Notes: generated by a model not told the origin, from the sequence alone. Counted from the first letter of the stretch, positions 27,421 to 37,504 are shown. The stretch: 64,000 nt of DNA from Paraburkholderia fungorum (GCF_902833645.1 NZ_CADFGE010000007.1:124001-188000); one strand, 5' to 3'. Translations and numbers: made by a program.

Positions 27421-28929
27421 ATGTCAACGATCACTACGTCTGTGAATAGCGCGACTGCTAACGCGCAGAATCTGGTGCAGCAAGCGGCGCAATCGATTAT
27501 CAGCGGTTCCACCGGCAATTCGGCGATGGACGTGGCGTCGCTGGTGTCGGTCCTCGTGAATGCCAAGACCGCCGGCCAGACGGCGGCGCTCAAAGCCAAA
27601 CAGACGAGCGATAGCACGACCCTGTCCGCGTTCGGCGCGCTGAGTTCGGCGCTGACTGCCTTGCAGGCGGCCATCAAGAATCTCTCGGACGGAACCACGC
27701 TGTCGACCTTCGCCGCGACCGCAAGCGGCAAAGGCCTGGACCCGGTGGCCGGTGCTGGCGCAGTGGCCGGCAGCTACGCGATCGAAGTCAAGCAGATCGC
27801 CGCGTCGCAGAGCCTGTCCTCGGCGGCATTCGACGCCACCGCCAGGCTGGGCACCGGCAAGCTGACGCTTCAGGTCGGCGGCAAGTCGATGGATGTCACG
27901 ATCGACAGCAGCAACAACACGTTGAGCGGCATCGCCAACGCGATCAACAAGGCAAGCAACAATCCCGGCGTCACGGCCACGATCGTGACCGGCACGGGCG
28001 GCGCCCACCTGGTGCTGCGCTCGGCTGCCACCGGCGCGGCCAACACGATCAACGTGTCCACCAGCGGTGTGGCGGACGACAACGGACTGTCGAGCCTCGG
28101 CGTAAGCTCGACGCCCGGCGCGAATGGCGCGGGGTCTACGATCGTGTCGTCGGATACCAATAAGGCATGGCGGCAAAGCGAGGCCGCTCAGGACGCGCTC
28201 TTTACCGTCGGCGGAATCGAGGCGAGCAGCGCCACGAACGCAGTCGCGACGGCGATCGCGGGCGTTACGATGAATCTGTCGAGCGCCGCGGTCGGCACCA
28301 CGCAGACATTGACGATTGCGACGGATACGGCCGCGCGGAATACTGCGATCACGAACTTCGCCAATCTCTACAACACGGTTGTCACGACGATCAACTCGCT
28401 GTCCTCGTACGACAAGACGTCGAAGACCGGCGGCGCGCTGCTGGGCGACTCGACGCTGACGACGATCAAGAACTCGCTGGCGTCGATTATCGGCAGCGGT
28501 GTCGGTCCGAAAGGGTCAATGGCGACGCTGGGGGCGATTGGCATCTCGCTGAAGGGCGATCCGGCGGACGGTACGTTGGTGATCGACAGCAAGAAGCTGA
28601 CTGCGTCGCTGACCAACAATCCGGCGCAGGTTGCCACGCTGTTCAACTCGACTGACGGTATCGGCGTCAAGCTGAACAGGAGCATTACCGATTTCGTGAA
28701 GACGGGCGGCCTCATCGACACGCGCAACACCGCGTTGAACGCCGATCTGAAGAGCATCACGGCCCAGCAGACCACGCTCGCCAACTACAGCGCGCAATTG
28801 ACGAAGCAGTACCAGAATCAGTTCACCGCGCTCAACACGCTGATGGCGACGATGAACAACAATTCCCAGTACCTGACGGCGCTGTTCGGCGGCTCGAAGA
28901 GTGCGGGGGCGTTGGCGACCAACAAGTAA
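27421..28929 (+). CDS. fliD: Flagellar hook-associated protein 2 (filament cap), orphan copy
   Basis: A 502-residue FliD. The N-terminal part (about residues 35-130) has the FliD_N pattern of Ser/Thr/Ala-rich helices; a flagellin-IN-type motif (SYAIEVKQIAASQSL) follows; the C-terminal FliD_C domain runs from about 260 with the final coiled region (SITAQQTTLANYSAQLTKQYQNQ). FliD caps the growing filament. No other flagellar gene lies nearby (fliC, fliS and fliT are absent here), so it may be a second copy or a displaced gene. The ATG at 27421 has GGAG upstream, and a strong terminator follows. Confidence 0.88.
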   Translation: MSTITTSVNSATANAQNLVQQAAQSIISGSTGNSAMDVASLVSVLVNAKTAGQTAALKAKQTSDSTTLSAFGALSSALTALQAAIKNLSDGTTLSTFAATASGKGLDPVAGAGAVAGSYAIEVKQIAASQSLSSAAFDATARLGTGKLTLQVGGKSMDVTIDSSNNTLSGIANAINKASNNPGVTATIVTGTGGAHLVLRSAATGAANTINVSTSGVADDNGLSSLGVSSTPGANGAGSTIVSSDTNKAWRQSEAAQDALFTVGGIEASSATNAVATAIAGVTMNLSSAAVGTTQTLTIATDTAARNTAITNFANLYNTVVTTINSLSSYDKTSKTGGALLGDSTLTTIKNSLASIIGSGVGPKGSMATLGAIGISLKGDPADGTLVIDSKKLTASLTNNPAQVATLFNSTDGIGVKLNRSITDFVKTGGLIDTRNTALNADLKSITAQQTTLANYSAQLTKQYQNQFTALNTLMATMNNNSQYLTALFGGSKSAGALATNK

Positions 28930-28945
28930 GGCTGCTGCCAGATCA

Positions 28946-28985
28946 AAACGCGCGCCACCTGGTTGCAGGCGGCGCGCGTTTTTTT
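28946..28985 (+). terminator. Intrinsic terminator after fliD
   Basis: ACGCGCGCC (28948-28956) pairs with GGCGCGCGT (28971-28979), then a run of T to 28985. It also separates fliD from the converging TRIC-family gene. Confidence 0.88.
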
Positions 28986-29037
28986 GAGGCGGGTTTATTC
29001 GACACAGGTGCGATGAAGCAAGCGCAGTGAAGCAAAC

Positions 29038-29661
29038 CTAGTGAGGCAGACGGACGTTGAACCTGAATGTCACCAGTCTCGCGAGCAGGATGAAGGCGGT
29101 GGCGCCCAATACGCTATAGACCGTATCGACGTTCAGGTAGTCCAGCAGCACGTACAGCCAGCAGCCGACAAACGCGCATGTCGCATACGGCCGCGAATCG
29201 CGCAGGATCAGCGGCATCTCGTTGCACAGTACGTCGCGGATCACGCCGCCGAATACGCCCGTCAACACACCCATCATGACCGACGTGAACCACGGCATCT
29301 GCGCGTCGTGTGCGATCGACGTGCCGGCCACGCTGAACAAACCCAGCCCCACCGCATCGGCCACCAGTAAAACCCGCTCGGAAAGCAGGCGCGACGTCAT
29401 TTTCAGCAGCGTCGGCGCGAACAGCGACATCACGAAGATTGCGATCAGATAGCCCTGATGCTCGACCCAGTAGAAGGGCCGCCGCTCCAACAGCACGTCG
29501 CGCAGGGTGCCGCCGCCGAAGGCGGTCGCGATCCCGACGAGGAAGGTTCCCACCGCGTCGAGCCGCCGGGTTCGGGCTTCGATAAACCCGGAAATCGCGT
29601 ACGCGAAAATAGCCAGCGCTTCCATGATGGCCAGCGCCAGCGTCAGCCTCGGATGAATCAC
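29038..29661 (-). CDS. TRIC/UPF0126 family membrane protein (YicG-like)
   Basis: A 207-residue membrane protein with about seven hydrophobic segments and two copies of the glycine signature (FGGGTLRDVLLER near residue 48 and FGGVIRDVLCNE near 130), the hallmark of UPF0126/TRIC trimeric cation channels; some family members transport glycine. The frame extends to 29787, but GTG at 29661 has GGAG five bases upstream and starts right before the first membrane helix. It begins 10 bases after the Smr gene stops, so the two are probably co-transcribed. Confidence 0.88.
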   Translation of the reverse strand: MIHPRLTLALAIMEALAIFAYAISGFIEARTRRLDAVGTFLVGIATAFGGGTLRDVLLERRPFYWVEHQGYLIAIFVMSLFAPTLLKMTSRLLSERVLLVADAVGLGLFSVAGTSIAHDAQMPWFTSVMMGVLTGVFGGVIRDVLCNEMPLILRDSRPYATCAFVGCWLYVLLDYLNVDTVYSVLGATAFILLARLVTFRFNVRLPH

Positions 29662-29671
29662 CGGGACTCCG

Positions 29672-30430
29672 TCAGGACCTGGGCTGAGCCGGCGTTGCGC
29701 CCGGCTGCAACAGCACGACCACGGCACCGGCGCCGCCGTCATGCGGACGGGCCTGGCAAAAAGCGATGACCTCGGACTTCTGCACAAGCCACGCGCGCAC
29801 TTTGCCTTTCAGCACGGGTTCTTTACCGATCGACCCAAGGCCCTTGCCATGAATCACGCGCAAACACCGCAGGCCACGTTTCACCGATTCGCGAATGAAC
29901 TCGGCCAGCGCCTCGCGCGCTTCCTCGCGACGCATGCCGTGCAGATCGATTTGCGCCTGCACGATCCAGTCGCCACGCCGCAGTTTTCGCACGACTTCCT
30001 GACTGATGCCGGGGCGGCAATAGGACAGTGTTTCGTCTGTGTCGAGCAGGATCTCGGGATCGAACTCGTCGGAGATGGCTTCGTGCAGCACGGCCTCTTC
30101 GTCGAGCCGGGTTTGCACCGGCAGCGGCGGCGGCGGATTGCGCGGCAAGCTGGCGCGTGGCGGGACCGCCAGCGGCGCAACCGCGCCGATCTCGCGGCGA
30201 AACAGATCGGCGTCCGCCGCGGCCTCGCGCTGCGCCGCTACGGCGGCCGTGCGCTCGCGTTCACGCCGTTGCGTGTCGCCCTTTAACGCGTCGCGCAACG
30301 CGCCGAGGCCGGCGAGACCCGCGGCCGGCTCGATCTTCGGTTTGGCGGCGGGTGCGGCCGCCTCGGGCGCGGGCCGGACAACCGCACGGGCGCGCTTCGG
30401 TTCGCTGGGGTGGGGCTGATTCTTCGGCAT
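29672..30430 (-). CDS. Smr-domain protein (putative endonuclease/nucleic-acid-binding)
   Basis: A 252-residue protein with a charged, Ala-rich N-terminus and a C-terminal Smr domain (about residues 150-240) showing the two diagnostic motifs DLHGMRREEA and VIHGKGLGS. Smr domains, first seen at the end of MutS2, nick or bind nucleic acids. An ATG exists at 30478, but MPKNQPHPSE at 30430 is the likelier start. It lies between trxB (with a terminator between them) and the TRIC-type gene. Confidence 0.88.
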   Translation of the reverse strand: MPKNQPHPSEPKRARAVVRPAPEAAAPAAKPKIEPAAGLAGLGALRDALKGDTQRRERERTAAVAAQREAAADADLFRREIGAVAPLAVPPRASLPRNPPPPLPVQTRLDEEAVLHEAISDEFDPEILLDTDETLSYCRPGISQEVVRKLRRGDWIVQAQIDLHGMRREEAREALAEFIRESVKRGLRCLRVIHGKGLGSIGKEPVLKGKVRAWLVQKSEVIAFCQARPHDGGAGAVVVLLQPGATPAQPRS

Positions 30431-30492
30431 AGGGGTAATACACAGAGAAGTAGATCGATCACGCGACGGAGATGACACGCGTCAAGACGCAA

Positions 30493-30524
30493 AAAAGGCC
30501 GCCGGCTTACCCGCCGCGGCCTTC
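30493..30524 (-). terminator. Intrinsic terminator after trxB
   Basis: Minus-strand stem AAGGCCGC/GCGGCCTT (30522-30515 with 30502-30495) followed by T residues, about 90 bases beyond the trxB stop. Confidence 0.75.
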
Positions 30525-30613
30525 TGTCAAGCAGGTGGCCGGGTCATACCCAGCCACCATTTTACCGTCGCGCTTATCCTCGCAGATTCGCGGGAGACTG
30601 ATTCACCTGACGA

Positions 30614-31612
30614 TCAACGCTCGGCTTCCGCGCTCATCACGTGCTCGCCAATTTCTTCGACGCTTTCCAGATAGCGCTGGGCGTCGAGTGCGGCCATACA
30701 GCCCGTGCCCGCGCTGGTGATCGCCTGACGATACACGTGATCCTGCACGTCGCCCGCCGCGAACACGCCAGGCACACTGGTTGCCGTGGCAAAACCGTTC
30801 AGGCCGCCCTTGGTGATGATGTAGCCGTTCTTCATCTCAAGCTGGCCTTCGAAAATATCCGTGTTCGGCTTGTGGCCGATCGCGACGAAGATGCCCTGCA
30901 CCGCGATATCAGTGGTGTCGCCGGTTTTCGTGTTCTTGATACGCAGGCCGGTCACGCCGGACTGGTCGCCGGTCACTTCGTCGAGCGTGCTGTTCCACTT
31001 GATCTCGACCACGCCTTCCTTTTCCTTTGCCAGCAGACGGTCGATCAGGATCGGTTCGGCGCGGAACTTGTCGCGGCGATGGATCACCGTGACCTTCTTT
31101 GCGATACCGGCGAGGTAGAGGGCTTCCTCGACCGCGGTATTGCCGCCGCCGATCACGGCCACATGTTGTTGCTTGTAGAAGAAGCCGTCGCAGGTGGCGC
31201 AAGCCGATACGCCCTTGCCCATGAATGCTTCTTCGGACGGCAGGCCGAGATACTGCGCCGATGCGCCGGTCGAGATGATCAGCGAGTCGCAGGTGTATTC
31301 GCCCGCATCGCCGATCAGGCGAATCGGCTTTTCGTCCAGCTTGGCCGTGTGGATGTGGTCGAAAATGATTTCGGTGTTGAAGCGCTCGGCATGCTCCAGG
31401 AAGCGCCCCATCAGTTCCGGGCCTTGCACGCCGTGGGCGTCGGCAGGCCAGTTTTCGACGTCGGTCGTGGTCATCAGCTGGCCGCCCTGGGCGAGGCCCG
31501 TGACGAGCACCGGCGACAGGTTGGCGCGCGCCGCATAGACCGCTGCCGTATAGCCGGCGGGACCGGAACCGAGAATCAGAACTTTGGCGTGTTTCGTGGA
31601 AGTTGCGGGCAT
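30614..31612 (-). CDS. trxB: Thioredoxin reductase
   Basis: A 332-residue NADPH-dependent flavoenzyme that reduces thioredoxin. It has the FAD motif GSGPAGYTAAVYAAR (about residue 17), the redox-active CATC, the NADPH motif GGGNTAVEEALYL, and the second FAD site GVFAAGDVQD. The frame extends to 31789, but MPATSTKHAK at 31612 gives the family N-terminus. It is divergent from ftsK, the same neighbourhood as in E. coli, where trxB lies near lrp-ftsK. Confidence 0.95.
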   Translation of the reverse strand: MPATSTKHAKVLILGSGPAGYTAAVYAARANLSPVLVTGLAQGGQLMTTTDVENWPADAHGVQGPELMGRFLEHAERFNTEIIFDHIHTAKLDEKPIRLIGDAGEYTCDSLIISTGASAQYLGLPSEEAFMGKGVSACATCDGFFYKQQHVAVIGGGNTAVEEALYLAGIAKKVTVIHRRDKFRAEPILIDRLLAKEKEGVVEIKWNSTLDEVTGDQSGVTGLRIKNTKTGDTTDIAVQGIFVAIGHKPNTDIFEGQLEMKNGYIITKGGLNGFATATSVPGVFAAGDVQDHVYRQAITSAGTGCMAALDAQRYLESVEEIGEHVMSAEAER

Positions 31613-31947
31613 GATCGAAATCCTTTTACGGCGCCCGGCTCGCCCATGCGAGGCCGCGCGACTTGAACTGAAACTATAGATGGGTATCAGAGCGGCATTA
31701 TAAAGGGCGGCACGCCGGCCTGCTCCATGAAGCTTTCCGATCGTCGCGATAGCCTTGCGGCGGGTCCTCGCCGCCTTCCGTGACGCCAATCGGCTAAGTT
31801 ACCGTCATTTACAGCCTTGCGTGAGGCACTGCGTTTACAATAGGTCGCATCGATGGACCCGGCAGCCAGGATCGGGTCTGGAGCCGCCCACGGGCCGCTT
31901 CGGGCCGCGCCTGCGGCGGCAGATCGGCCACACAAGCAACAGGATCA
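31613..31947. other. trxB / ftsK divergent intergenic region
   Basis: 335 bases that must hold promoters for both genes. In the ftsK direction, TTTACAATAGGTC (about 31832-31845) could supply a -10 region. No palindrome, RNA element or small gene is convincing. Confidence 0.4.
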
Positions 31948-34260
31948 ATGGCAAAAGCTCCCTATTCCGCGAGCGCGCAGGCATTGCCGCACCGCATGTC
32001 GCGCCTTTTCACCGAAATCCGCTGGATCTTGCAGGTCGCGCTCGGCGTGTTCCTGCTCATGGCGCTCGTCAGCTACAGCCGGCACGATCCGAGCTGGACG
32101 CACGCCGCACAGGTCGACCATATCGCCAACTGGGCGGGCCGCGTCGGCGCATGGACGTCCGACATCCTGCTGCTGCTGTTCGGGCTGTCCGCCTACTGGT
32201 GGATCGTGCTGCTCGGCCGTCATATCTCCGCCAATTACCGCCGTATTACCCGCCACGAGGAACTGCAGGAAGACACGCCGCGCGATGCCGGCTGGCTTGC
32301 GGACGCCTTCGCATTCATGCTGGTGTTGCTTGCGTGCGACGGTATCGAAGCGTTGCGCATGTGGTCGCTGAAAGTGCAACTGCCGCGTGCGCCGGGCGGC
32401 GTGGTCGGCGAAGCGGTCGCGCGCGGTATCTCGCATGCGCTGGGCTTCACGGGCGGCACGCTGGCGCTGCTGGTCGTGCTCGGCATTGGCTTGTCGCTGT
32501 ATTTCCGGTTCTCGTGGCTGTCGGTGTCGGAAAAGGTCGGCGAATCGATCATCTCGGCTGTCACGTTCGCCAAGCTGCGCCGCGAGGCCGGCCGCGACCG
32601 GAAACTGGGCGAAGCCGCCGCGGTGAAGCGCGAAGGCAAGGTCGAAAAGGGCCGTGTGCGGATCGAGGAGCACGAGCCGGTCATGATCGTGCCGCCGGTC
32701 GTCACGCCGGCCAAATCGGAGCGCGTCGAGAAAGAGCGGCAAGTGCCGCTGTTTACCGACCTGCCGGGCGATTCCACCTTGCCGCCCATCTCGCTGCTCG
32801 ACGCGGCGCCGGCCGCGCAGGAAACCATCTCCGCCGACACGCTGGAATTCACCTCGCGTCTGATCGAGAAAAAGCTCAAGGACTTCGGCGTCGAAGTGAG
32901 CGTGGTTGCTGCGTATCCGGGTCCGGTCGTCACGCGTTACGAAATCGAGCCGGCCACCGGCGTGAAGGGCAGTCAGATCGTCGGTCTTGCGAAGGACCTG
33001 GCGCGCTCGCTGTCACTGGTGTCGATTCGCGTGGTCGAGACGATTCCGGGCAAGAATTTCATGGCGCTGGAGTTGCCGAACCAGCGCCGTCAGACCGTGA
33101 GTCTCTCGGAGATTCTCGGCTCGGCGGTTTATGCGGACGCGGCTTCGCCGCTCACCATGGGCCTCGGCAAGGACATCGGCGGCAAGCCGGTGTGCGCCGA
33201 CCTCGCGAAAATGCCGCACTTGCTGGTGGCCGGTACGACCGGCTCGGGCAAGTCGGTGGGCATCAACGCGATGATCCTGTCGCTGCTCTACAAGGCGAGC
33301 GCCGAGCAGGTCCGTATGATCCTGATCGATCCGAAGATGCTCGAAATGAGCGTCTACGAGGGCATTCCGCATCTGCTGTGTCCGGTGGTCACGGATATGC
33401 GCCAGGCGGGTCACGCGCTGAATTGGGCGGTGGCTGAAATGGAGCGCCGCTACAAGCTGATGAGCAAGCTCGGCGTGCGCAACCTCGCCGGCTACAACAA
33501 CAAGATCGACGAAGCCACCAAGCGCGAAGAAAAGCTGCCGAATCCGTTCAGCCTGACGCCGGACGATCCGGAACCGCTCACGCGTTTGCCGAACATCGTG
33601 GTCGTGATCGACGAATTGGCCGATCTGATGATGGTGGTCGGCAAGAAGGTCGAGGAACTGATCGCGCGGATTGCGCAGAAGGCGCGCGCGGCGGGCATCC
33701 ACCTGATTCTGGCAACGCAGCGCCCGTCGGTCGACGTGATTACCGGCCTGATCAAGGCCAACGTGCCGACGCGCATGGCGTTCCAGGTGTCGTCGAAGAT
33801 CGACTCGCGCACGATTCTCGACCAGCAGGGCGCGGAATCGTTGCTCGGCATGGGCGACATGTTGTACCTGCCGCCGGGCAGCGGTTTGCCGGTGCGTGTG
33901 CACGGTGCGTTCGTGTCGGACGAAGAAGTGCACCGCGTGGTCGACAAGCTCAAGGAGCAGGGTGAGCCGAACTATATCGAGGGCATTCTCGAAGGCGGCG
34001 TGACGGGCGAGGGCGACGAAGGCTCGGCTGGCGCCGGCGGCGGCTCGGGCGATGGCGAGGCCGACCCGTTATACGACCAGGCGGTCGACGTGGTGCTCAA
34101 GAACCGCCGCGCGTCGATCTCGCTGGTGCAGCGGCATCTACGCATCGGCTATAACCGCGCGGCGCGCCTGCTCGAGCAGATGGAGAACTCGGGTGTGGTG
34201 TCGGCAATGTCGTCTAACGGCAACCGCGAGATTCTGGCGCCGGCACGGGAAGCGGAATAG
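31948..34260 (+). CDS. ftsK: DNA translocase FtsK
   Basis: A 770-residue septal DNA pump that moves the chromosome termini and helps XerCD dimer resolution. Four membrane helices lie in the first 190 residues, followed by a short linker (about 210-280), the RecA-like motor with Walker A (GTTGSGKS, about residue 430) and Walker B (VVVIDELADLMM), and the C-terminal gamma winged helix (about 700-765, RRASISLVQRHLRIGYNRAARLLEQME), which reads polar sequence motifs. The linker is much shorter than in E. coli, as is usual in beta-proteobacteria. Confidence 0.96.
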   Translation: MAKAPYSASAQALPHRMSRLFTEIRWILQVALGVFLLMALVSYSRHDPSWTHAAQVDHIANWAGRVGAWTSDILLLLFGLSAYWWIVLLGRHISANYRRITRHEELQEDTPRDAGWLADAFAFMLVLLACDGIEALRMWSLKVQLPRAPGGVVGEAVARGISHALGFTGGTLALLVVLGIGLSLYFRFSWLSVSEKVGESIISAVTFAKLRREAGRDRKLGEAAAVKREGKVEKGRVRIEEHEPVMIVPPVVTPAKSERVEKERQVPLFTDLPGDSTLPPISLLDAAPAAQETISADTLEFTSRLIEKKLKDFGVEVSVVAAYPGPVVTRYEIEPATGVKGSQIVGLAKDLARSLSLVSIRVVETIPGKNFMALELPNQRRQTVSLSEILGSAVYADAASPLTMGLGKDIGGKPVCADLAKMPHLLVAGTTGSGKSVGINAMILSLLYKASAEQVRMILIDPKMLEMSVYEGIPHLLCPVVTDMRQAGHALNWAVAEMERRYKLMSKLGVRNLAGYNNKIDEATKREEKLPNPFSLTPDDPEPLTRLPNIVVVIDELADLMMVVGKKVEELIARIAQKARAAGIHLILATQRPSVDVITGLIKANVPTRMAFQVSSKIDSRTILDQQGAESLLGMGDMLYLPPGSGLPVRVHGAFVSDEEVHRVVDKLKEQGEPNYIEGILEGGVTGEGDEGSAGAGGGSGDGEADPLYDQAVDVVLKNRRASISLVQRHLRIGYNRAARLLEQMENSGVVSAMSSNGNREILAPAREAE

Positions 34261-34505
34261 CCGGTTCATATGGCGATGGCGGCGAATCATCCGTGAGGGC
34301 CGTACGCCGGTCCTCCACATAAGCCCAGCACACGAGTCCTGCACATAAGCTCTGTTTAAGGCTTCTTGCTTAAGCTACGACCTCGAGGCTGAGGGTTCGT
34401 CCCTCGGCGGCGCGGCGCAAGCCAGCCGCCAAGATCAGGCGGACGCGGCGTTCAACGCCCGCCGCCATGACCGCTCGATAAATTCAATCAAGGGAGAAAA
34501 ACACC

Positions 34506-35234
34506 ATGCAACTATTCGCGCAGCAGCACGCTCGACAGAGTGCTCAACCGGGCCGTTTCGGCCAACTCGCGCGCACGATCGCACGTGGCGTCGGCAGCGT
34601 GGCGATTGGCGCGTCGCTGCTCGTTGCGTCGCAGGCATTCGCGAGCGGCACCGAGCAACTGAAGGCGTTCGTCGCGCAGGTGCATTCCGCGCGCGGCACT
34701 TTTGTGCAGCAGGAAGTGCGCGCGCCGAGCAAGGCGCAGACCGCGAGCGGTGTGCTGCCCACAGCGGGCAAGACCGGCACGTCTAGCGGCACGTTCACCT
34801 TCGCGCGTCCCGGCAAGTTCATCTGGCAATACGAGAAACCCTATGCGCAATTGCTGCAAGCCGATGGCGACAAGCTCTACGTGTACGACAAGGATCTGAA
34901 CCAGGTGACGGTGCGCAGCCTCGGCGGCGCACTCGGCGCGAGCCCGGCGGCGATTCTGTTTGGCAGCAACGACCTGGACAAGAATTTCACGCTGCGCGAC
35001 GCGGGCGTGAAGGCCGGCATCGACTGGCTCGAGCTGACGCCTAAGGCGAAAGACACGCAGTTTCAGCGCGTCGGCATCGGCTTCAAGGATGGCAATCTTG
35101 AGGCGATGGAACTGCACGATGTGTTTGGCAACGTGACACTGCTGACCTTCTCGAACATTCAGAAGAATCCGCCGCTGCCGGCCGATGCATTCAAGTTCAC
35201 GGTGCCGAAGGGCGCGGACGTGATCAACGGTTAA
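34506..35234 (+). CDS. lolA: Outer-membrane lipoprotein carrier LolA
   Basis: A 242-residue periplasmic chaperone that ferries lipoproteins from LolCDE to LolB. The signal peptide is long (about residues 1-48, cut near AFASGT). The LolA pattern is clear: FVQQEV, GTFTFARPGKFIWQYEKPYAQLL, YDKDLNQVTVR. An extra Ala/Thr/Gly stretch (about residues 77-97) sits between the first two strands. It follows ftsK by 245 bases, a gap containing a short hairpin (34388-34408) but no gene. Confidence 0.94.
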   Translation: MQLFAQQHARQSAQPGRFGQLARTIARGVGSVAIGASLLVASQAFASGTEQLKAFVAQVHSARGTFVQQEVRAPSKAQTASGVLPTAGKTGTSSGTFTFARPGKFIWQYEKPYAQLLQADGDKLYVYDKDLNQVTVRSLGGALGASPAAILFGSNDLDKNFTLRDAGVKAGIDWLELTPKAKDTQFQRVGIGFKDGNLEAMELHDVFGNVTLLTFSNIQKNPPLPADAFKFTVPKGADVING

Positions 35235-35263
35235 ACCGGCGATTGGCGTTTCCTGAATGGCAG

Positions 35264-35290
35264 AAAGCCGCGCATCTGGCGCGGCTTTTT
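35264..35290. terminator. Terminator between lolA and the LysR gene
   Basis: AGCCGCGC (35266-35273) pairs with GCGCGGCT (35279-35286) around a 5-base loop, followed by a T run. AAA on the other side lets it serve the converging gene too. Confidence 0.88.
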
Positions 35291-35381
35291 TATTGCAGAT
35301 CGATCGCGGACCGTCTGCTCGCGTCAGACGCGCTATCGGTCCGTTTCAGGACGCGCCGCCGGGGTCGCGCGGAAGCGCCGC

Positions 35382-36302
35382 TTACTCATCCACTTCCAAC
35401 ACTTGCGCCGGATGCGCCGCCTTCATATCGTCGATAAACGCTTCAACGATATCCGTTCGATGCTGCCGGGCGCGCGTGACCATATGGAACGCCACGCGAT
35501 ATCGCATCTGGGCCGGATTCAACGCGGCCAGCAAGCCCTGTTTGACGAACGGCGCCGCGAAATGTCCCGGCAAATAGCCGAGATGATGCCCTGAGAGCAC
35601 TAGCATCGCGACCGCTTCCATGTTGTCGGCGACGGCGGTGACGTTTTGCGGCGTGGTCGAACTTTCAGCTTCGGGCAGCGGATAGCTGCGCCATGCCCAT
35701 TCGTGAGCCGCGGCTTCGGCGGGCGGCACCTCGCCGGCTGAAGCGAACAGCGGATGCCCCTTGGCGCAATAGGCGAACTGATCTTCGGCGAACACCTCGG
35801 TGTACTCGAGCGACGGCACACGGTGCCAGAAATAGCCGATGCCGACCTGAATCCGGCCATTCAGCAGCAATTCCTCGAGCTCGCCCGGCGAGCGCACCAG
35901 AATCGAAAACCGCACCGACTGATCACGCGCCCGAAACCGGCCGATCGCGTCGCTGATACGCGCGCTTGCCGACACCGGTGTGTGGCCGATCATGCCGATA
36001 TCGAGCGAGCCGACCAGCTTGCGGCCGACGTTGCGCGCCTGCATGCCGAAGGTATCGACGGCGGATAGCAGCGCACGAGCCGCATCGATGAATTGCTCGC
36101 CGCGCGCGGTCAGGCTGAAGCCGCCGCGGCCGCGCTCGCACAGACGGTAGCCGAGGCGTGTTTCCAGCGTGGCGAGTTGCGTGCTGATGGTCGACTGCCC
36201 GACATTCAGCGTGGCTTGGGCCGGCGAGACGCCGCCGGCGTCGACGATGGCGAGGAAAACGCGGATCAGCCGCAGGTCGAGATCGGTGAGTTGAGAGAAC
36301 AT
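35382..36302 (-). CDS. LysR-family transcriptional regulator
   Basis: A 306-residue LysR regulator. The HTH lies at about residues 4-62 (DLRLIRVFLAIVDAGGVSPAQATLNVGQSTISTQ type) and the effector domain at about 90-295. It is divergent from the agmatinase-like gene with 170 bases between them, the usual arrangement for a LysR protein and its target. It is therefore the likely regulator of the ureohydrolase, perhaps sensing a guanidino compound (inference). Confidence 0.9.
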   Translation of the reverse strand: MFSQLTDLDLRLIRVFLAIVDAGGVSPAQATLNVGQSTISTQLATLETRLGYRLCERGRGGFSLTARGEQFIDAARALLSAVDTFGMQARNVGRKLVGSLDIGMIGHTPVSASARISDAIGRFRARDQSVRFSILVRSPGELEELLLNGRIQVGIGYFWHRVPSLEYTEVFAEDQFAYCAKGHPLFASAGEVPPAEAAAHEWAWRSYPLPEAESSTTPQNVTAVADNMEAVAMLVLSGHHLGYLPGHFAAPFVKQGLLAALNPAQMRYRVAFHMVTRARQHRTDIVEAFIDDMKAAHPAQVLEVDE

Positions 36303-36472
36303 ACGTCAGGATACATCGCTACGAATCAATGTGAAGTTTATTCTGTTCGTATTTTAACTTGCGTGAAACTGCTCAAGAATCGAGATTCGCCCGGCGAGGT
36401 GCGCTTTTCGTATTGATCCCTCGGCCGGTTGCACAAATTTGCTCCTTGCTCCCTTTTCATTGCCGAGACACG

Positions 36473-37462
36473 ATGAATACTTCCTCCTTCATTTCTCCCG
36501 AGGCCGGTGAACGGCCGCAGCCGCTGTCCGGCAACGCCATGCCCCGTTGCGGCGGCATTGCCACGATGATGCGGCTGCCGAACGTCGGTTCGGCCGAAGG
36601 GTTCGACGCCTGCTTCGTCGGCGTGCCGTTCGATCTCGGCACCTCGAACCGTACCGGTGCACGCTTCGGGCCGCGCCAGATTCGCAGCGAATCGGTGCTG
36701 CTGCGCCCGTACAACATGGCGACCCGCGCCGCGCCGTTCGATTCGCTGCGCGTGGCCGATCTCGGCGATGTCGCGATCAATCCGTACAACCTGCACGATT
36801 CGATCAAGCGCATCGAAACCGCGTACGACGAAATCCTCCAGCACAACTGCAAGCCGATCACGCTGGGCGGCGACCATACGATCGCGCTGCCGATCCTGCG
36901 CGCGATTCATCGCAAGCACGGCAAGGTCGGTCTGATTCACGTCGACGCGCATGCGGACGTCAACGACACGATGATGGGCGAGAAGATCGCGCACGGCACG
37001 CCGTTCCGCCGCGCGGTGGAAGAAGGCCTGCTCGACTGCGACCGCGTTGTGCAGATTGGTCTGCGCGGCACGGGCTACGCGGCGGAAGACTTCGACTGGT
37101 GCCGCGACCAGGGCTTTGAAGTGGTGCAGGCCGAGGCGTGCTGGAACCAGTCGCTGGTCCCGCTGATGGCGCGTGTGCGTGAACGCATGGGCGATGGTCC
37201 GGTGTACATCACCTTCGATATCGACGGGATCGATCCGGCGTTCGCGCCGGGTACGGGCACGCCGGAAATCGCTGGTTTGACGGTGCCGCAGGCGTTGGAG
37301 ATCATCCGCGGCTCGCACGGGTTGAATATCGTCGGCTGCGATCTGGTTGAGGTGGCGCCGCCGTACGATCCGTTTGGCACGACCGCGCTGCTCGGCGCGA
37401 ATCTCGCCTTCGAATTGCTGTGCGTGCTGCCAGGCGTCGAGTATCGGGCGTCGAAGCGATGA
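36473..37462 (+). CDS. Agmatinase / guanidinobutyrase-type ureohydrolase
   Basis: A 329-residue manganese ureohydrolase that would release urea from a guanidino substrate such as agmatine or 4-guanidinobutyrate. Metal ligands are intact: GGDHTIALP, HVDAHADVND and TFDIDGIDPAFAPGTGTPE. The frame opens at 36359, but the ATG at 36473 gives a normal N-terminus. Divergent LysR control and a nearby transporter resemble catabolic ureohydrolases (GbuA-like) more than polyamine biosynthesis, though the substrate cannot be decided by eye. Confidence 0.85.
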   Translation: MNTSSFISPEAGERPQPLSGNAMPRCGGIATMMRLPNVGSAEGFDACFVGVPFDLGTSNRTGARFGPRQIRSESVLLRPYNMATRAAPFDSLRVADLGDVAINPYNLHDSIKRIETAYDEILQHNCKPITLGGDHTIALPILRAIHRKHGKVGLIHVDAHADVNDTMMGEKIAHGTPFRRAVEEGLLDCDRVVQIGLRGTGYAAEDFDWCRDQGFEVVQAEACWNQSLVPLMARVRERMGDGPVYITFDIDGIDPAFAPGTGTPEIAGLTVPQALEIIRGSHGLNIVGCDLVEVAPPYDPFGTTALLGANLAFELLCVLPGVEYRASKR

Positions 37463-37504
37463 ATCGCGGGCCGCACTGATCGGGTGCTGACCGCGCCCAA
37501 GTAG